Part shown: one piece after another, positions 1 through 9,724 of the stretch
How positions within the stretch are numbered: the stretch's first letter is position 1
How the letters are laid out: each line of letters begins with the position of its first letter
Assembly: GCA_000500915.1 (NCBI GenBank)
Contig: AYNO01000022.1
Location: forward strand, 1-33,895
Direction of reading: 5' to 3'
Source of the DNA: Rhodobacter sp. CACIA14H1
GTDB lineage: Bacteria; Pseudomonadota; Alphaproteobacteria; Rhodobacterales; Rhodobacteraceae
Length of the DNA stretch: 33,895 bases
The notes under the pieces: model-generated
Told to the model about the DNA's origin: nothing
Databases searched by the model: none
The model's input: only the letters and a program-made list of their open reading frames with translations
Program-made: the position numbers and the translations under genes

Positions 1-152
1 AAGGTCCATGCCATCCAGCCGCCGGGAATGAGGGGGGCGAACCAGTCGATGCCGTCTTCCGTGCGGGGGACGGAGGCGAGGAGCGCGGCGAGGATGGCGG
101 CAAGGACGCCGCCCGTGACGAGGTAGATGGTGTTCCAGCGGGTGGCGGTCAT
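1..152 (-). CDS. glpU: DUF2160 family membrane protein, 5' part only
   Basis: This is the N-terminal 50 codons of a gene that continues past the left edge. The visible protein starts MTATRWNTIYLVTGGVLAAI, has a hydrophobic segment at about residues 9-26, and reaches GGWMAWT, a motif characteristic of the DUF2160 small membrane proteins found in rhizobial glp transport operons. An AAGGGAA ribosome site lies about 8 bases before the ATG. It follows glpQ in the same direction, the order known for glpSTPQUV, so I infer it is the GlpU equivalent. Its exact role in glycerol uptake is unclear. The solute-binding protein glpV would be expected beyond the window. The gap to glpQ holds a large palindrome. 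Confidence 0.72.
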   Translation of the reverse strand, partial: MTATRWNTIYLVTGGVLAAILAALLASVPRTEDGIDWFAPLIPGGWMAWT

Positions 153-178
153 CTTGATTTCCCTTGGTTGCGGGAAGA

Positions 179-268
179 CCCGCCCCGGGCCTGACCCGGG
201 GCCTCCGGCTGGCGGTGGCGGTGCGGGTTGGAGGGGAGGCCCCGGGTCAGGCCCGGGGCGGGGTTTGC
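179..268. repeat. Intergenic palindromic repeat, copy 1 (REP-like)
   Basis: A perfect 26-bp inverted repeat (arms 181-206 and 235-260) surrounds a 28-base loop. Each arm is itself nearly palindromic (GCCCCGGG, five bases, CCCGGGGC), so the unit could form a double hairpin. The right flank CCCGGGGCGGGGTTTGC (252-268) recurs exactly at 6844-6860 in copy 2. The element lies between glpQ and the DUF2160 gene inside an operon, where it could act as a 3' mRNA stabiliser or attenuator. Repeats built on CCCCGGNNTNGANCCGGGG are common between genes in alphaproteobacteria. Confidence 0.85.
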
Positions 269-288
269 GAGGTGGCGTCCGGTCATCA

Positions 289-1092
<804 letters not shown>

Positions 1093-1093
1093 G

Positions 1094-1965
<872 letters not shown>

Positions 1966-1966
<1 letters not shown>

Positions 1967-3048
1967 CAGGCGGCCCCCCCAAGCGGCGCGACGCGCCAGT
2001 CGTCGGCATAGACGTTGATGCGGTCGGGCGTGAAGCGGACATGGGTAAGCGATGCGCCCACGGGCATCCCTTCGGGGGCGATGACGTTGACGGCGGTGCC
2101 GGCCACGTCGCCCCGGATGATGCGGTGGCGGCCGACATCTTCCACCCTGCGGATGGTGATGGGCAGCCCGTCGCCTTCGGTCAGGACGGCGTATTCGGGG
2201 CGGATTCCGATCTGGGTGCGACCCGATATTGGCCCGTAGGCCGCACCCAGCGGGACGGCGGCGCCTTGCAGGTGCGCCATGCCGCCCCGGATTTCGGCGG
2301 GCAGGAGGTTCATGCCCGGCGAGCCGATGAAATAGCCCACGAAGGTATGGGCGGGGGTTTCGAAGAGTTCTTCCGGCGTGCCCATCTGGACGACGCGGCC
2401 GTCATACATGACGACGACCTTGTCGGCGAAGGTGAGCGCCTCGGTCTGGTCATGGGTGACGTAGATCATCGTATGGCCGAATTCGCGGTGCAGCTGTTTC
2501 AGCTGCGTGCGCAGTTCCCATTTCATGTGGGGGTCGATGACCGTCAGCGGTTCGTCGAAGAGGATGGCGTTGACGTCTTCGCGCACCATGCCGCGCCCGA
2601 GGGAAATCTTCTGCTTGGCGTCGGCGGTCAGGCCGCGAGCCTTGCGGTCGAGGATGTGGTCCATCCCGATCATGGCCGCGATCTGGGTGACGCGGGCCTT
2701 GATATAGGCGGCATCCATGCCCCGGTTGCGCAGGGGGAAGGCGAGGTTGTCGCGCACGGTCATGGTGTCATAGACGACCGGGAACTGGAAGACCTGCGCG
2801 ATGTTGCGTTCCGCCGTTTCCGCATCGGTCACGTCGCGGTCACCGAAGAGGACGCGGCCCTGTGACGGGCGCAGGAGGCCGGAGATGATGTTCAGAAGGG
2901 TCGTCTTGCCGCAGCCGGAGGAGCCGAGCAGCGCATAGGCGCCGCCATCCTGCCAGACATGGTCCATCTCCTTCAGCGCGAAGTCCTGTTCGCCGCGCGG
3001 GTTGGCGTGGTAGCTGTGGGCGAGGTTCTTGAGGGTGATCTGGGACAT
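1966..3048 (-). CDS. glpT: Glycerol ABC transporter ATPase GlpT
   Basis: A 360-residue sugar-type ABC ATPase with a C-terminal TOBE-like regulatory region (about 230-355). Walker A is GSSGCGKT (42-49), Walker B is AILFDEP (161-167) and the H-loop histidine is H199 (YVTHDQTEA). The ABC signature is degenerate: where LSGGQ is expected the protein reads LTADAKQKISLGRG (140-153). Its partner GlpS has a perfect signature but lacks the H-loop histidine, so the pair should form one complete and one defective nucleotide site. It lies 5 bases after glpS. Confidence 0.87.
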
Positions 3049-3053
3049 GGGGA

Positions 3054-4142
3054 TCAGGCCGCCGCCGCATAGGCCGCAGGCGCGGCAAGCCGCCCTTCGG
3101 CGTCGAAGATATAGACATGGGCGGGGTCGAGCCAGACGCTGACTTCGGCCCCTGCCTGCAGGTCATGGACACCGTGGACGAGGCCGACCCAGCGGTCGGT
3201 GCCATGCGTCAGGTGGAGGAAGGTTTCGGAACCGGTGATTTCCGTGACGCCGAGGGTGCAGCGGAATTCCACCGCCGCCCCGGAATGGGTGTTCAGGTGC
3301 AGGTGGTTGGCGCGGAAGCCGGCGGTGTAGCGGCCATCCGGCAGGCCCGCGAAGGCCCCGTCGGCCGGTGCGTTGGCATTGCCGCCGAAGTTCATGCGGT
3401 GGCCTTCCTTGAAGCAGGACACGAAGTTCATCGGCGGGTCGGAGAACACGCGGGCGGTCGTCGCGTCGGCGGGTTGGCGATAGACGGTGGGCGTGGGGCC
3501 GAATTGCGTGACGCGGCCTTCCCAGAGCGTCGCGGTATTGCCGCCGAGGAGGAGGGCTTCTTCAGGTTCGGTGGTGGCATAGACGAAGATCGCGCCCGAT
3601 TCCTCGAAGATGCGGGGGATTTCGGCGCGGAGTTCCTCGCGCAGCTTGTAGTCGAGGTTGGCGAGCGGTTCGTCCAGCAGGACGAGGCCCGCGCCCTTCA
3701 CCAGCGCCCGCGCAAGGGCGCAGCGCTGCTGCTGGCCGCCCGACAGTTCCAGCGGCTTGCGGTCGAGCATCGGGGTGAGCTTCAGCATCTCGGCCGTTTC
3801 GCGGACGGCGCGGTCGATGGCGGCGCGGTCCTTGCCCATCAGGCGGAGGGGGGAGGCGATGTTGTCATAGACCGACATGGCGGGGTAGTTGATGAACTGC
3901 TGATAGACCATCGCCACCTTGCGGTCCTGCACGCGCTGGCCGGTCACATCGGTGCCGTGCCACAGGATGCGACCGGTGGAGGGCACGTCCAGCCCCGCCA
4001 TCAGGCGCATCAGCGATGTCTTGCCCGACAGTGTCGGCCCCAGAAGGACGTTCATCGTCCCCTTTTCCAGCGTCAGCGTCGTGGGGTGGATATGCACCTG
4101 CCCCTTCACGACGCGGCTTACGGCTTGAAGTTCAAGCGCCAT
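3054..4142 (-). CDS. glpS: Glycerol ABC transporter ATPase GlpS
   Basis: A 362-residue ABC ATPase. Walker A is GPTLSGKT (35-42), the Q-loop region is VYQQF (79-83), the signature is a perfect LSGGQ (133-137) and Walker B is LVLLDEP (153-159). The H-loop position carries threonine (YATTEPEEA, T191) instead of the usual histidine. A C-terminal TOBE-like portion follows (about 235-350). It starts 9 bases after glpD, placing glycerol import and glycerol-3-phosphate oxidation on one transcript. The name follows the rhizobial glpST order; which ATPase is S and which T is inferred from order and motifs. Confidence 0.87.
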   Translation of the reverse strand: MALELQAVSRVVKGQVHIHPTTLTLEKGTMNVLLGPTLSGKTSLMRLMAGLDVPSTGRILWHGTDVTGQRVQDRKVAMVYQQFINYPAMSVYDNIASPLRLMGKDRAAIDRAVRETAEMLKLTPMLDRKPLELSGGQQQRCALARALVKGAGLVLLDEPLANLDYKLREELRAEIPRIFEESGAIFVYATTEPEEALLLGGNTATLWEGRVTQFGPTPTVYRQPADATTARVFSDPPMNFVSCFKEGHRMNFGGNANAPADGAFAGLPDGRYTAGFRANHLHLNTHSGAAVEFRCTLGVTEITGSETFLHLTHGTDRWVGLVHGVHDLQAGAEVSVWLDPAHVYIFDAEGRLAAPAAYAAAA

Positions 4143-4151
4143 CCGTCCCCC

Positions 4152-5744
4152 TCATTCCGCCGCGGGGCTGACCGCCCCGTGGTTTGCGCCCGCCATCCAG
4201 GCATCGAGCGCGGCGATCTGTTCCTTCGACAGGCGAAGGCCAAGCTTGGTGCGCCGCCAGACCACATCTGCGGCGGCGCGGGCGAATTCGTGTTGCATGA
4301 GCCAGCGCACCTCGGCCTCGGTCAGGGTGGCGCCGAAGTCGCGGCCAAGGTCGGCTGCGGTCTGCGCGGTGCCGAGGATGGTTTCGGCTTCGGTCCCGTA
4401 GGCGCGGATCAGGCGGGCGGCCCAGTAATCGGTCAGGAAGGGGAAGCGCGACTTCAGCGCGGCGGTCAGGGCGGGGACCCCGTCATGGGCGAAACCGCCG
4501 CCCGGCAGGGGGACGCGGGCGGTCCACGGTCCCTTGGCCTGCGGGAAGAATGGCTGCAGCTTTTCCAGCGCGGATTCGGCGAGGCGGCGGTAGGTGGTGA
4601 TCTTGCCGCCGAAGACGTTGAGGAGCGGCGCGCCGTTGCCGTCCAGTGACAGGACATAGTCGCGGGTCGCCGCCGTCGCGGATTTCGCGCCGTCGTTATA
4701 CAGGGGGCGGACACCGGAATAGGTCCAGACCACATCCTTCACGGTGACGGGCTTTGCGAAGTATTGCGAGGCGAATTTCAGCAGGTAATCGCGTTCCTCG
4801 TCCGTGCAGGTGGCGTCCTTGGGGGCGCCCTTGTGGTCCTTGTCGGTGGTGCCGATCAGGGTGAAGTCCTGCTCGTACGGGATGGCGAAGATGATGCGCC
4901 CGTCGGTGCCCTGGAAGAAGTAGCAGCGGTCGTGGTCGTAGAGTTTCTTCGTCACGATGTGCGAGCCGCGGACAAGGCGGACGCCTTCGGAGGAATTGAT
5001 GCGGGCGACGTTGCGGATGACGTCTTCGACCCAAGGGCCGCCCGCGTTCACAAGGGCGTGGGCGTGGTGGGTCCGGGGGCCTTCGGGGCCGTCGGTGGCG
5101 ATTTCCCACAGGTCGCCCGTGCGGGTGGCCGAGGTGACGCGGGTGCGGGTCAGCACCGTGGCACCGCGCTGGGCGGCGTCGCGGGCGTTGAGGGAGACGA
5201 GTTTCGAATCCTCGACCCAGCAGTCGGAATATTCGTAGGCGTGGCGGAAGCGGGATTGCAGCGGCTTGCCCGCCGGATCGCGCGTCAGGTCCAGCGTGCG
5301 GGTGGCGGGCAGGATGCGGCGCCCGCCGAGCGTGTCGTAGAGGAACAGGCCCAGCCGGATCAGCCATGCGGGACGGCGGCCCTTCATCCACGGCATCAGG
5401 CGCGACAGCAGGCGGCCCGTGGGCGTGTCGCCTTCGAAGCGCATGTCGGGATGGTAGGGCAGCACGAAGCGCATGGGCCACGAGATGTGGGGCATGGCGA
5501 CGAGGAGGGTTTCGCGTTCCTCCAGCGCCTCGCGCACCAGACGGAATTCGAAATATTCGAGGTAGCGCAGACCGCCGTGGAACAGTTTGGTCGAGGCCGA
5601 GGATGTGGCGGAGGCAAGGTCGTTCTGTTCGGCAAGGATGACCGAAAGGCCCCGCCCCGTCGCGTCACGGGCGATGCCGCAGCCGTTGATGCCGCCGCCG
5701 ATGATGAAGAGGTCGGCCACTTCGGGCCTGTTCTTCGTGGTCAC
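4152..5744 (-). CDS. glpD: Glycerol-3-phosphate dehydrogenase, FAD-dependent
   Basis: A 530-residue flavoprotein that oxidises glycerol-3-phosphate to dihydroxyacetone phosphate at the membrane and passes electrons to quinone. The FAD-binding dinucleotide fold is at the N-terminus (DLFIIGGGINGCGIARDA), followed by the family block ASSASTKLFHGGLRYLE. A C-terminal helical domain follows. I chose the GTG at 5744 over the ATG at 5798: AGGGAGGAG lies 7 bases upstream of the GTG, the FAD motif then begins at a normal distance, and the likely -35 (TTGACC, 5798-5793) overlaps the longer start. It is the first gene of the glp operon, divergent from glpR. Confidence 0.93.
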   Translation of the reverse strand: MTTKNRPEVADLFIIGGGINGCGIARDATGRGLSVILAEQNDLASATSSASTKLFHGGLRYLEYFEFRLVREALEERETLLVAMPHISWPMRFVLPYHPDMRFEGDTPTGRLLSRLMPWMKGRRPAWLIRLGLFLYDTLGGRRILPATRTLDLTRDPAGKPLQSRFRHAYEYSDCWVEDSKLVSLNARDAAQRGATVLTRTRVTSATRTGDLWEIATDGPEGPRTHHAHALVNAGGPWVEDVIRNVARINSSEGVRLVRGSHIVTKKLYDHDRCYFFQGTDGRIIFAIPYEQDFTLIGTTDKDHKGAPKDATCTDEERDYLLKFASQYFAKPVTVKDVVWTYSGVRPLYNDGAKSATAATRDYVLSLDGNGAPLLNVFGGKITTYRRLAESALEKLQPFFPQAKGPWTARVPLPGGGFAHDGVPALTAALKSRFPFLTDYWAARLIRAYGTEAETILGTAQTAADLGRDFGATLTEAEVRWLMQHEFARAAADVVWRRTKLGLRLSKEQIAALDAWMAGANHGAVSPAAE

Positions 5745-6021
5745 GCCAGTCTCCTCCCTAGCGGTGGAAAGGTGAAACGAATCGCGCTGCAAGGTCAATC
5801 TGTTTTTTTCGTTTATGTGCGATTTACGAAAAAGCGAACATTGCCGCGCAAGTTACATAGGGTAAATTATTGAGTTGAAAGCCATTCCTGCCCATTCGCG
5901 CAATTTCGCGCTGCGCTGCGGCGCCGTTTCCGGCTGCACCTGCGGCAAGTTTTCCCGCTTGATCGGCGTGCCGCGCTTGACGAAAGTGCGCGATCAGCGG
6001 CGAAGGAAAAGGAACGCGCAT
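5745..6021. promoter_or_regulatory. glpD/glpR divergent control region with candidate GlpR operators
   Basis: This 277-bp gap is AT-richer than its surroundings. TTTCGT (5807-5812) and ACGAAA (5826-5831) form an inverted repeat. ATGTGCG (5815-5821) and CGAACAT (5835-5841) form a second, interleaved one with one mismatch; both have 13-base spacers. The second half-sites resemble the ATGTTCG/CGAACAT halves known for E. coli GlpR. On the minus strand a -35-like TTGACC lies at 5798-5793, just downstream of these repeats. On the plus strand TTGCCG (5841-5846) and TAAATT (5863-5868) are 16 bases apart and could drive glpR. The glpR leader also holds complementary arms near 5955-5965 and 5991-6000. 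Operator assignment is inference. Confidence 0.5.
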
Positions 6022-6804
6022 GTGGCGCTGAGCTTCCGTCAGAGCGAGATACTGGAGATTGCCCGCGCCGAGGGGCGCGTGGTGGTGGAGGACCTTGCGC
6101 AGCGGTTCGATGTGACGCTGCAGACCATCCGGCGCGACCTGACGGAACTGGCGGATCTGGGGCATCTGGACCGCGTGCATGGCGGGGCGGTGCCGAAGAC
6201 GGGTGTGGCGAACCTTGGCTACGAACAGCGGCGGCGGATGAACGAGGGGGCGAAGGCCGCCATCGCGCGGGCCTGTGCGGTGGCGATACCGGAGAATTGC
6301 AGCCTGATCATGAACCTTGGCACCACGACGGAAGCAGTGGCGCAAGAGCTGCTGGGGCATCGCAACATCACGGTGGTCACGAACAACATGAACGTGGCCA
6401 ACACGCTGGCGGCCAATCCGGGCTGCGACATCATGGTGGCGGGCGGTGCGCTGCGGCGGTCGGATGGCGGGTTGGTGGGGGAGCTGACGACGCAGTTCTT
6501 CGAGCAGTTCAAGGTGGATTATGCGGTGATCGGCGTGTCGGCGCTGGACCGGGACGGGGATTTGCTGGATTTCGATCTGGCCGAGGTGCGGGTGTCCAAG
6601 ACGATCATCCGGCAGGCGCGGAAGGTGTTTCTGGTCTGCGACCATTCCAAGCTGGACCGTTCCGCGCCCGCAAGGCTGGCGTCCTTGTCGGAGATCACCT
6701 GTCTTTTCACCGACCGGCCCCTGCCGCAGGATCTGGCGCGGAAATGCGCGGAATGGGGGACCGAGGTGGTGGTCGCCTCCGGGGATGGTGCGCCCCGGAC
6801 TTGA
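6022..6804 (+). CDS. glpR: DeoR-family glycerol regulon repressor GlpR
   Basis: A 260-residue DeoR-type repressor. The N-terminal winged helix covers residues about 3-57 (FRQSEILEIARAEGRV, then TLQTIRRDLTELADLGHLDR), and a sugar-phosphate-isomerase-like effector domain follows, with NLGTTTEAVAQ and VVTNNMNVANTL. The family effector is glycerol-3-phosphate. I chose the GTG at 6022 because AAGGAAAAGG ends 9 bases before it and the protein then starts VALSFRQSEIL, the usual position for this family; 49 in-frame codons upstream look like leader. The last codons and the stop lie in the palindromic repeat at 6791-6852. Confidence 0.9.
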   Translation: MALSFRQSEILEIARAEGRVVVEDLAQRFDVTLQTIRRDLTELADLGHLDRVHGGAVPKTGVANLGYEQRRRMNEGAKAAIARACAVAIPENCSLIMNLGTTTEAVAQELLGHRNITVVTNNMNVANTLAANPGCDIMVAGGALRRSDGGLVGELTTQFFEQFKVDYAVIGVSALDRDGDLLDFDLAEVRVSKTIIRQARKVFLVCDHSKLDRSAPARLASLSEITCLFTDRPLPQDLARKCAEWGTEVVVASGDGAPRT

Positions 6805-6860
6805 TCCGGGGCCTCCCCCTGACCCGCGAGGCTCCGGGTCAAGCCCGGGGCGGGGTTTGC
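6791..6860. repeat. Palindromic repeat, copy 2, holding both convergent stop codons
   Basis: Arms 6791-6815 and 6828-6852 are complementary at 22 of 25 positions, with two of the three exceptions allowing G-U pairs in RNA. Each arm contains its own small dyad around CCGGNNTNNANCCGG. The flank CCCGGGGCGGGGTTTGC is identical to that of copy 1 (252-268). The TGA of glpR (6802-6804) is in the left arm and the TGA of the convergent esterase gene (6841-6839) is in the right arm, so the last residues of both proteins are encoded by the repeat. It may also serve as a two-way transcription end, though no T-run follows. Confidence 0.85.
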
Positions 6861-7462
6861 CTGGTGGCTGTCCACGCGGCCAGCAGCGTGCGGGCGCGGG
6901 CCATGCCTTGCGGGCCGGGGGCGTGCCCGACGCCATCTTCGAGGATCAAGTCGGGATGGGCGCCTGCGGCGGTGAGGGCGGCGTGGGCGGCTTCGGCCTC
7001 TGTCGCGGGGATGACGGTGTCCTGCCGACCATGGGCGATGAGGACGGGTGTTCCGGCCGGTGTCAGCGGAGGCCGCGTGGCGAGGCGGCCGGAGAAGGCC
7101 ACGACCGCGCCGAAGGACCAGCGACCTGTGGCCACGGCGTCCAGCGCCATGATGGCCCCCTGCGAGAAGCCCACCAGCGCCACGCGGTCGGGGTGGTCCG
7201 TCAGGCCATGGGCGGCGATGGTGTCGGACAGCACCGCGTCGAAGGGTTCGCGGGCTGCGGCGACGCGGGCGGGGCGGTTTGCGGCGGTGACGCCTGTGAC
7301 GCTGAACCATTGGCGAGCGGGGCCGCCGGGGGCTTGGTCGAAGGCGAAGGGCGCGTCGGGGGCGGCGAAGGCCGCGCCGGGCAGCGGCAGGTGGTCGGCC
7401 ATCCAAGCGAGGGATGACCCGTGCGCGCCGACGCCATGCAGGAGGATGACAAGGTGCGTCAT
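6839..7462 (-). CDS. Serine esterase, phospholipase/carboxylesterase family (MhqD-like)
   Basis: A 207-residue single-domain alpha/beta hydrolase. The oxyanion region HGVGAHGS is at 9-16, the nucleophile elbow is GFSQG with S100, and the remaining triad residues fit D148 (GRQDTV) and H180 (GVGHAPGPQG). Family members hydrolyse small carboxyl esters. The start ATG overlaps the stop of the upstream reductase gene by four bases (ATGA), so it is the last gene of the cluster. In Bacillus, a hydrolase of this family (MhqD) is co-regulated with VOC dioxygenases and a DoxX protein under quinone stress, matching the neighbours here. The tail ANPAPGLT-like reading of the repeat is absent; the protein ends RQTPPRA, coded by the palindromic repeat. 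The natural substrate is unknown. Confidence 0.85.
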   Translation of the reverse strand: MTHLVILLHGVGAHGSSLAWMADHLPLPGAAFAAPDAPFAFDQAPGGPARQWFSVTGVTAANRPARVAAAREPFDAVLSDTIAAHGLTDHPDRVALVGFSQGAIMALDAVATGRWSFGAVVAFSGRLATRPPLTPAGTPVLIAHGRQDTVIPATEAEAAHAALTAAGAHPDLILEDGVGHAPGPQGMARARTLLAAWTATRQTPPRA

Positions 7463-8403
7463 GGTGCCAGCCAGTCCAGTTCCGGACCAAGCGGGACGAT
7501 TCCGTTCGGATTCAATGCCTTGATCGAGTAGTAGCCGCGCTTGATGTGGTCGATGCTGACGGTTTCCGCGATGCCCGGCAGGCGGTGGACGCGGGCGGTA
7601 TAGGCGGTCAGGCGGGGATAGTCGGCCAGCCTGCGCAGGTTGCACTTGAACAGCCCGTGATAGGCTGCGTCGAAGCGGGCCAGCGTCACGAAGGCGCGGA
7701 TGTCGGTTTCGGTGAAGCGGTCGCCGTGCAGCCAGTCCCGCCCGTCCGACAGGCGGGCTTCCAGCGCGTCGAGGGTGGCGAAGACGTCGCGGAAGGCCTC
7801 TTCATAGGCGAGTTGGGTGGTGGCGAAGCCCGCGCGATAGACGCCGTTGTTCAGCGTGGGATAGATCGCGTCGTTCAGCGCGTCGATGTCGGCTGCAAGG
7901 TCGGCGGGATAGAGGTCAATGCCTTTCGCCAGTGCGCCGAAGCCCGTGTTGAACATGCGGACTATGTCGGCGCTTTCGTTGTTGACGATGGTGCCGGTCT
8001 GTTTGTCCCAGAGGACCGGGACGGTGGCGCGGCCGTTCACCAGCGGGTCGGTCTTGGTGTAAAGTTCGTGCATGTAGGTCGCGCCGTTGACCGGATCGGC
8101 GCCGGGGGCGAAGCGCCAGCCCTGATCGGTCAGTTCGGGTTCGACGATGGAGACGGGGATCGCATCCTCCAACCCCTTGATCTTGCGGGCCATCAGGGTG
8201 CGGCTGGCCCAGGGGCAGATGAGCGCGACATAGAGGTGGTAGCGCCCTGCCTCGGCCTTGAAGCCGCCCGTTCCTGTCGGGCCTGCGCTGCCGTCCGGCG
8301 TCACCCAGTTGCGGAAGGTCGAGGTCTGGCGGACGAAGCCGCCCTTTTCATCCTTGGCCTGCACGGGGTCCCATCTGGCGACCCATTTGCCGTTGACGAG
8401 CAT
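7459..8403 (-). CDS. Glutathionyl-hydroquinone reductase, Xi-class GST (YqjG/PcpF-like)
   Basis: A 314-residue Xi-class glutathione transferase, typical in length. The catalytic motif CPWA has its cysteine at C63 (LICPWASRTL), in an N-terminal thioredoxin fold; the GSH-binding NNESADIVRMFN follows, then a helical C-terminal domain with HGDRFTETDIRAFVTLARFD. These enzymes use glutathione to reduce glutathionyl-hydroquinones back to free hydroquinones. The start overlaps the VOC gene stop by one base (TGATG), with GGAGAAA upstream. The neighbouring VOC and DoxX genes suggest a role in clearing quinone electrophiles. Confidence 0.9.
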   Translation of the reverse strand: MLVNGKWVARWDPVQAKDEKGGFVRQTSTFRNWVTPDGSAGPTGTGGFKAEAGRYHLYVALICPWASRTLMARKIKGLEDAIPVSIVEPELTDQGWRFAPGADPVNGATYMHELYTKTDPLVNGRATVPVLWDKQTGTIVNNESADIVRMFNTGFGALAKGIDLYPADLAADIDALNDAIYPTLNNGVYRAGFATTQLAYEEAFRDVFATLDALEARLSDGRDWLHGDRFTETDIRAFVTLARFDAAYHGLFKCNLRRLADYPRLTAYTARVHRLPGIAETVSIDHIKRGYYSIKALNPNGIVPLGPELDWLAP

Positions 8404-9212
8404 CAGGATTTCTCCGTCAGGGTGATGCGGGTGTTCCACGGATCGGTCAGGTCGGTGGTGCGGCCCGCCTTGGCCTTGATCGCGGCGAGCGACGGGGCGT
8501 CGGCGAGGATTTCCACGGCGGTCAGGCCCGTGGAGGGGGTGCGGGGGGCGGCGCCGCGGCTGTTCCAGACATTGGTGGCGAGGTGGTGGTGATAGCCGCC
8601 CGCGCCGTAGAAGGCCGCGCCGGGGTAATGGGCGGTGACGGGGAAGCCGAGGGTGCCGGAATAGAAATCCTCGGCCTGTTTCACGTCGCCCACCTGCAGG
8701 TGGACATGGCCGACGACCATGCCTTCGGGCGCGCCTGCCCAAGATGTTGAGGCGGATGCGGCCAAGTAGTCAATATCCAGCGGGTCGGTGGTCATGTGGA
8801 TGGAGCCGTCGGGTTTCGTCCATGCGCTGCGGGGACGATCGACATAGATCTCGATTCCGTTCCCTTCGGGGTCGGCGAAGTAGATGGCTTCGGACACCTT
8901 GTGGTCGGATGCGCCCTGCACGGGCAGGCGCGACCCTGCGGCGTGGTGGACCCATGCGCCAAGCGCGGGGCGGTCGGGCATGAGGAAGGCGGTGTGGAAC
9001 AGCCCCGCCTCGCGCGGGGAGCGCTGGCGGGCGGCGGGATCGGCGATGAGCCGCACCAGCGCCCGGTTGCCCGCGCCCAGCGTCGCCTCGGTCCGGTCGG
9101 ATGCCAGTTTGGCAAGGCCGAGGGCGCGGGCGTAGAAGTCGGCGGTGCGGGTCAGGTCGTGCACGGTCAGGGTGACGGTGCCGATTTCCATGGGGGCGGT
9201 GGCGGTGCTCAT
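8403..9212 (-). CDS. Double-VOC ring-cleaving dioxygenase-like protein (CatE/MhqO-like)
   Basis: A 269-residue protein with two glyoxalase/dioxygenase (VOC) domains, about 8-125 and 165-268. Candidate metal ligands include H73 (LFHTAF) and E121 (GNGIEIYVDRP) in the first domain and H169/H171 (GHVHLQVG) with a HHH run at 208-210 in the second. The family includes catechol-2,3-dioxygenase CatE and the hydroquinone dioxygenases MhqE/MhqO. The ATG has GGAGAAAAG just upstream. It lies 21 bases after the DoxX gene and is coupled to the reductase gene. The exact ring substrate cannot be read from sequence. Confidence 0.85.
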   Translation of the reverse strand: MSTATAPMEIGTVTLTVHDLTRTADFYARALGLAKLASDRTEATLGAGNRALVRLIADPAARQRSPREAGLFHTAFLMPDRPALGAWVHHAAGSRLPVQGASDHKVSEAIYFADPEGNGIEIYVDRPRSAWTKPDGSIHMTTDPLDIDYLAASASTSWAGAPEGMVVGHVHLQVGDVKQAEDFYSGTLGFPVTAHYPGAAFYGAGGYHHHLATNVWNSRGAAPRTPSTGLTAVEILADAPSLAAIKAKAGRTTDLTDPWNTRITLTEKS

Positions 9213-9233
9213 CGCTTTTCTCCGGTCAGGCGG

Positions 9234-9650
9234 TCAGCGCTTGCCGACAGCGTAGGCGCCATCGCCCAGCAGGGCCAGCGCCCAGAGCGTCAGCGCCCAG
9301 AAGGCGGGGAATTCCCAGCCGCCATTCGGGTTCGAGAAGAAGAAGCCCGCGGCGAAGTGGGGCGTGTAGATGGAGCCGAGCAGGATGACCGACAGGCCGA
9401 GCGCGACGAGGCGGGTCTTGAAGCCCGCGATCAGGGCGAGGCCGCCGAGCAGTTCGGCGATGATGACGACATAGGCGAGGAAGGACGGCAGGCCGATGGA
9501 TTCGAAGAAGCCTGCGGTGCCTGCGGGGGTGAAGACGAAGATCTTGAGCCCTGCATGGAGCAGGAACCAGACGCCCGAGGTGACGCGCAGCAGGGTCGCG
9601 GCGAGGTCGGCGTTGGAGGCGGAGCTGGCGGAGAAGGTGGAGGTGGTCAT
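9234..9650 (-). CDS. DoxX family membrane protein
   Basis: A 138-residue integral membrane protein with four predicted helices (around residues 18-36, 55-75, 80-97 and 112-132), the layout of DoxX/MhqP proteins. The start at 9650 follows AAGGGAA; an in-frame ATG at 9788 lies inside the LysR gene and has no good ribosome site. It is the first structural gene of the cluster, 116 bases after the LysR stop. DoxX proteins are often co-induced with thiol and quinone stress genes, but their biochemistry is poorly defined. Confidence 0.85.
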   Translation of the reverse strand: MTTSTFSASSASNADLAATLLRVTSGVWFLLHAGLKIFVFTPAGTAGFFESIGLPSFLAYVVIIAELLGGLALIAGFKTRLVALGLSVILLGSIYTPHFAAGFFFSNPNGGWEFPAFWALTLWALALLGDGAYAVGKR

Positions 9651-9724
9651 TGGAGCGGTTCCCTTTGTTCGGGTGCCGTGGGTGGCACCGATGGGAAGGA
9701 AGATGCGCCAATTCTGAAGCGGTG

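Noticed and set aside
3117-4649. 510-codon plus-strand frame opposite glpS and glpD
   Set aside because: Antisense shadow caused by high GC; no ribosome site or domain, and both genes opposite are well supported.
5745-5798. ATG start of glpD 18 codons upstream
   Set aside because: No ribosome site, overlaps the likely -35, and the GTG at 5744 has a strong AGGGAGGAG and the expected distance to the FAD motif.
5875-6021. 49-codon N-terminal extension of GlpR
   Set aside because: Composition and lack of homology suggest leader; the GTG at 6022 has a good ribosome site and gives the family-typical N-terminus.
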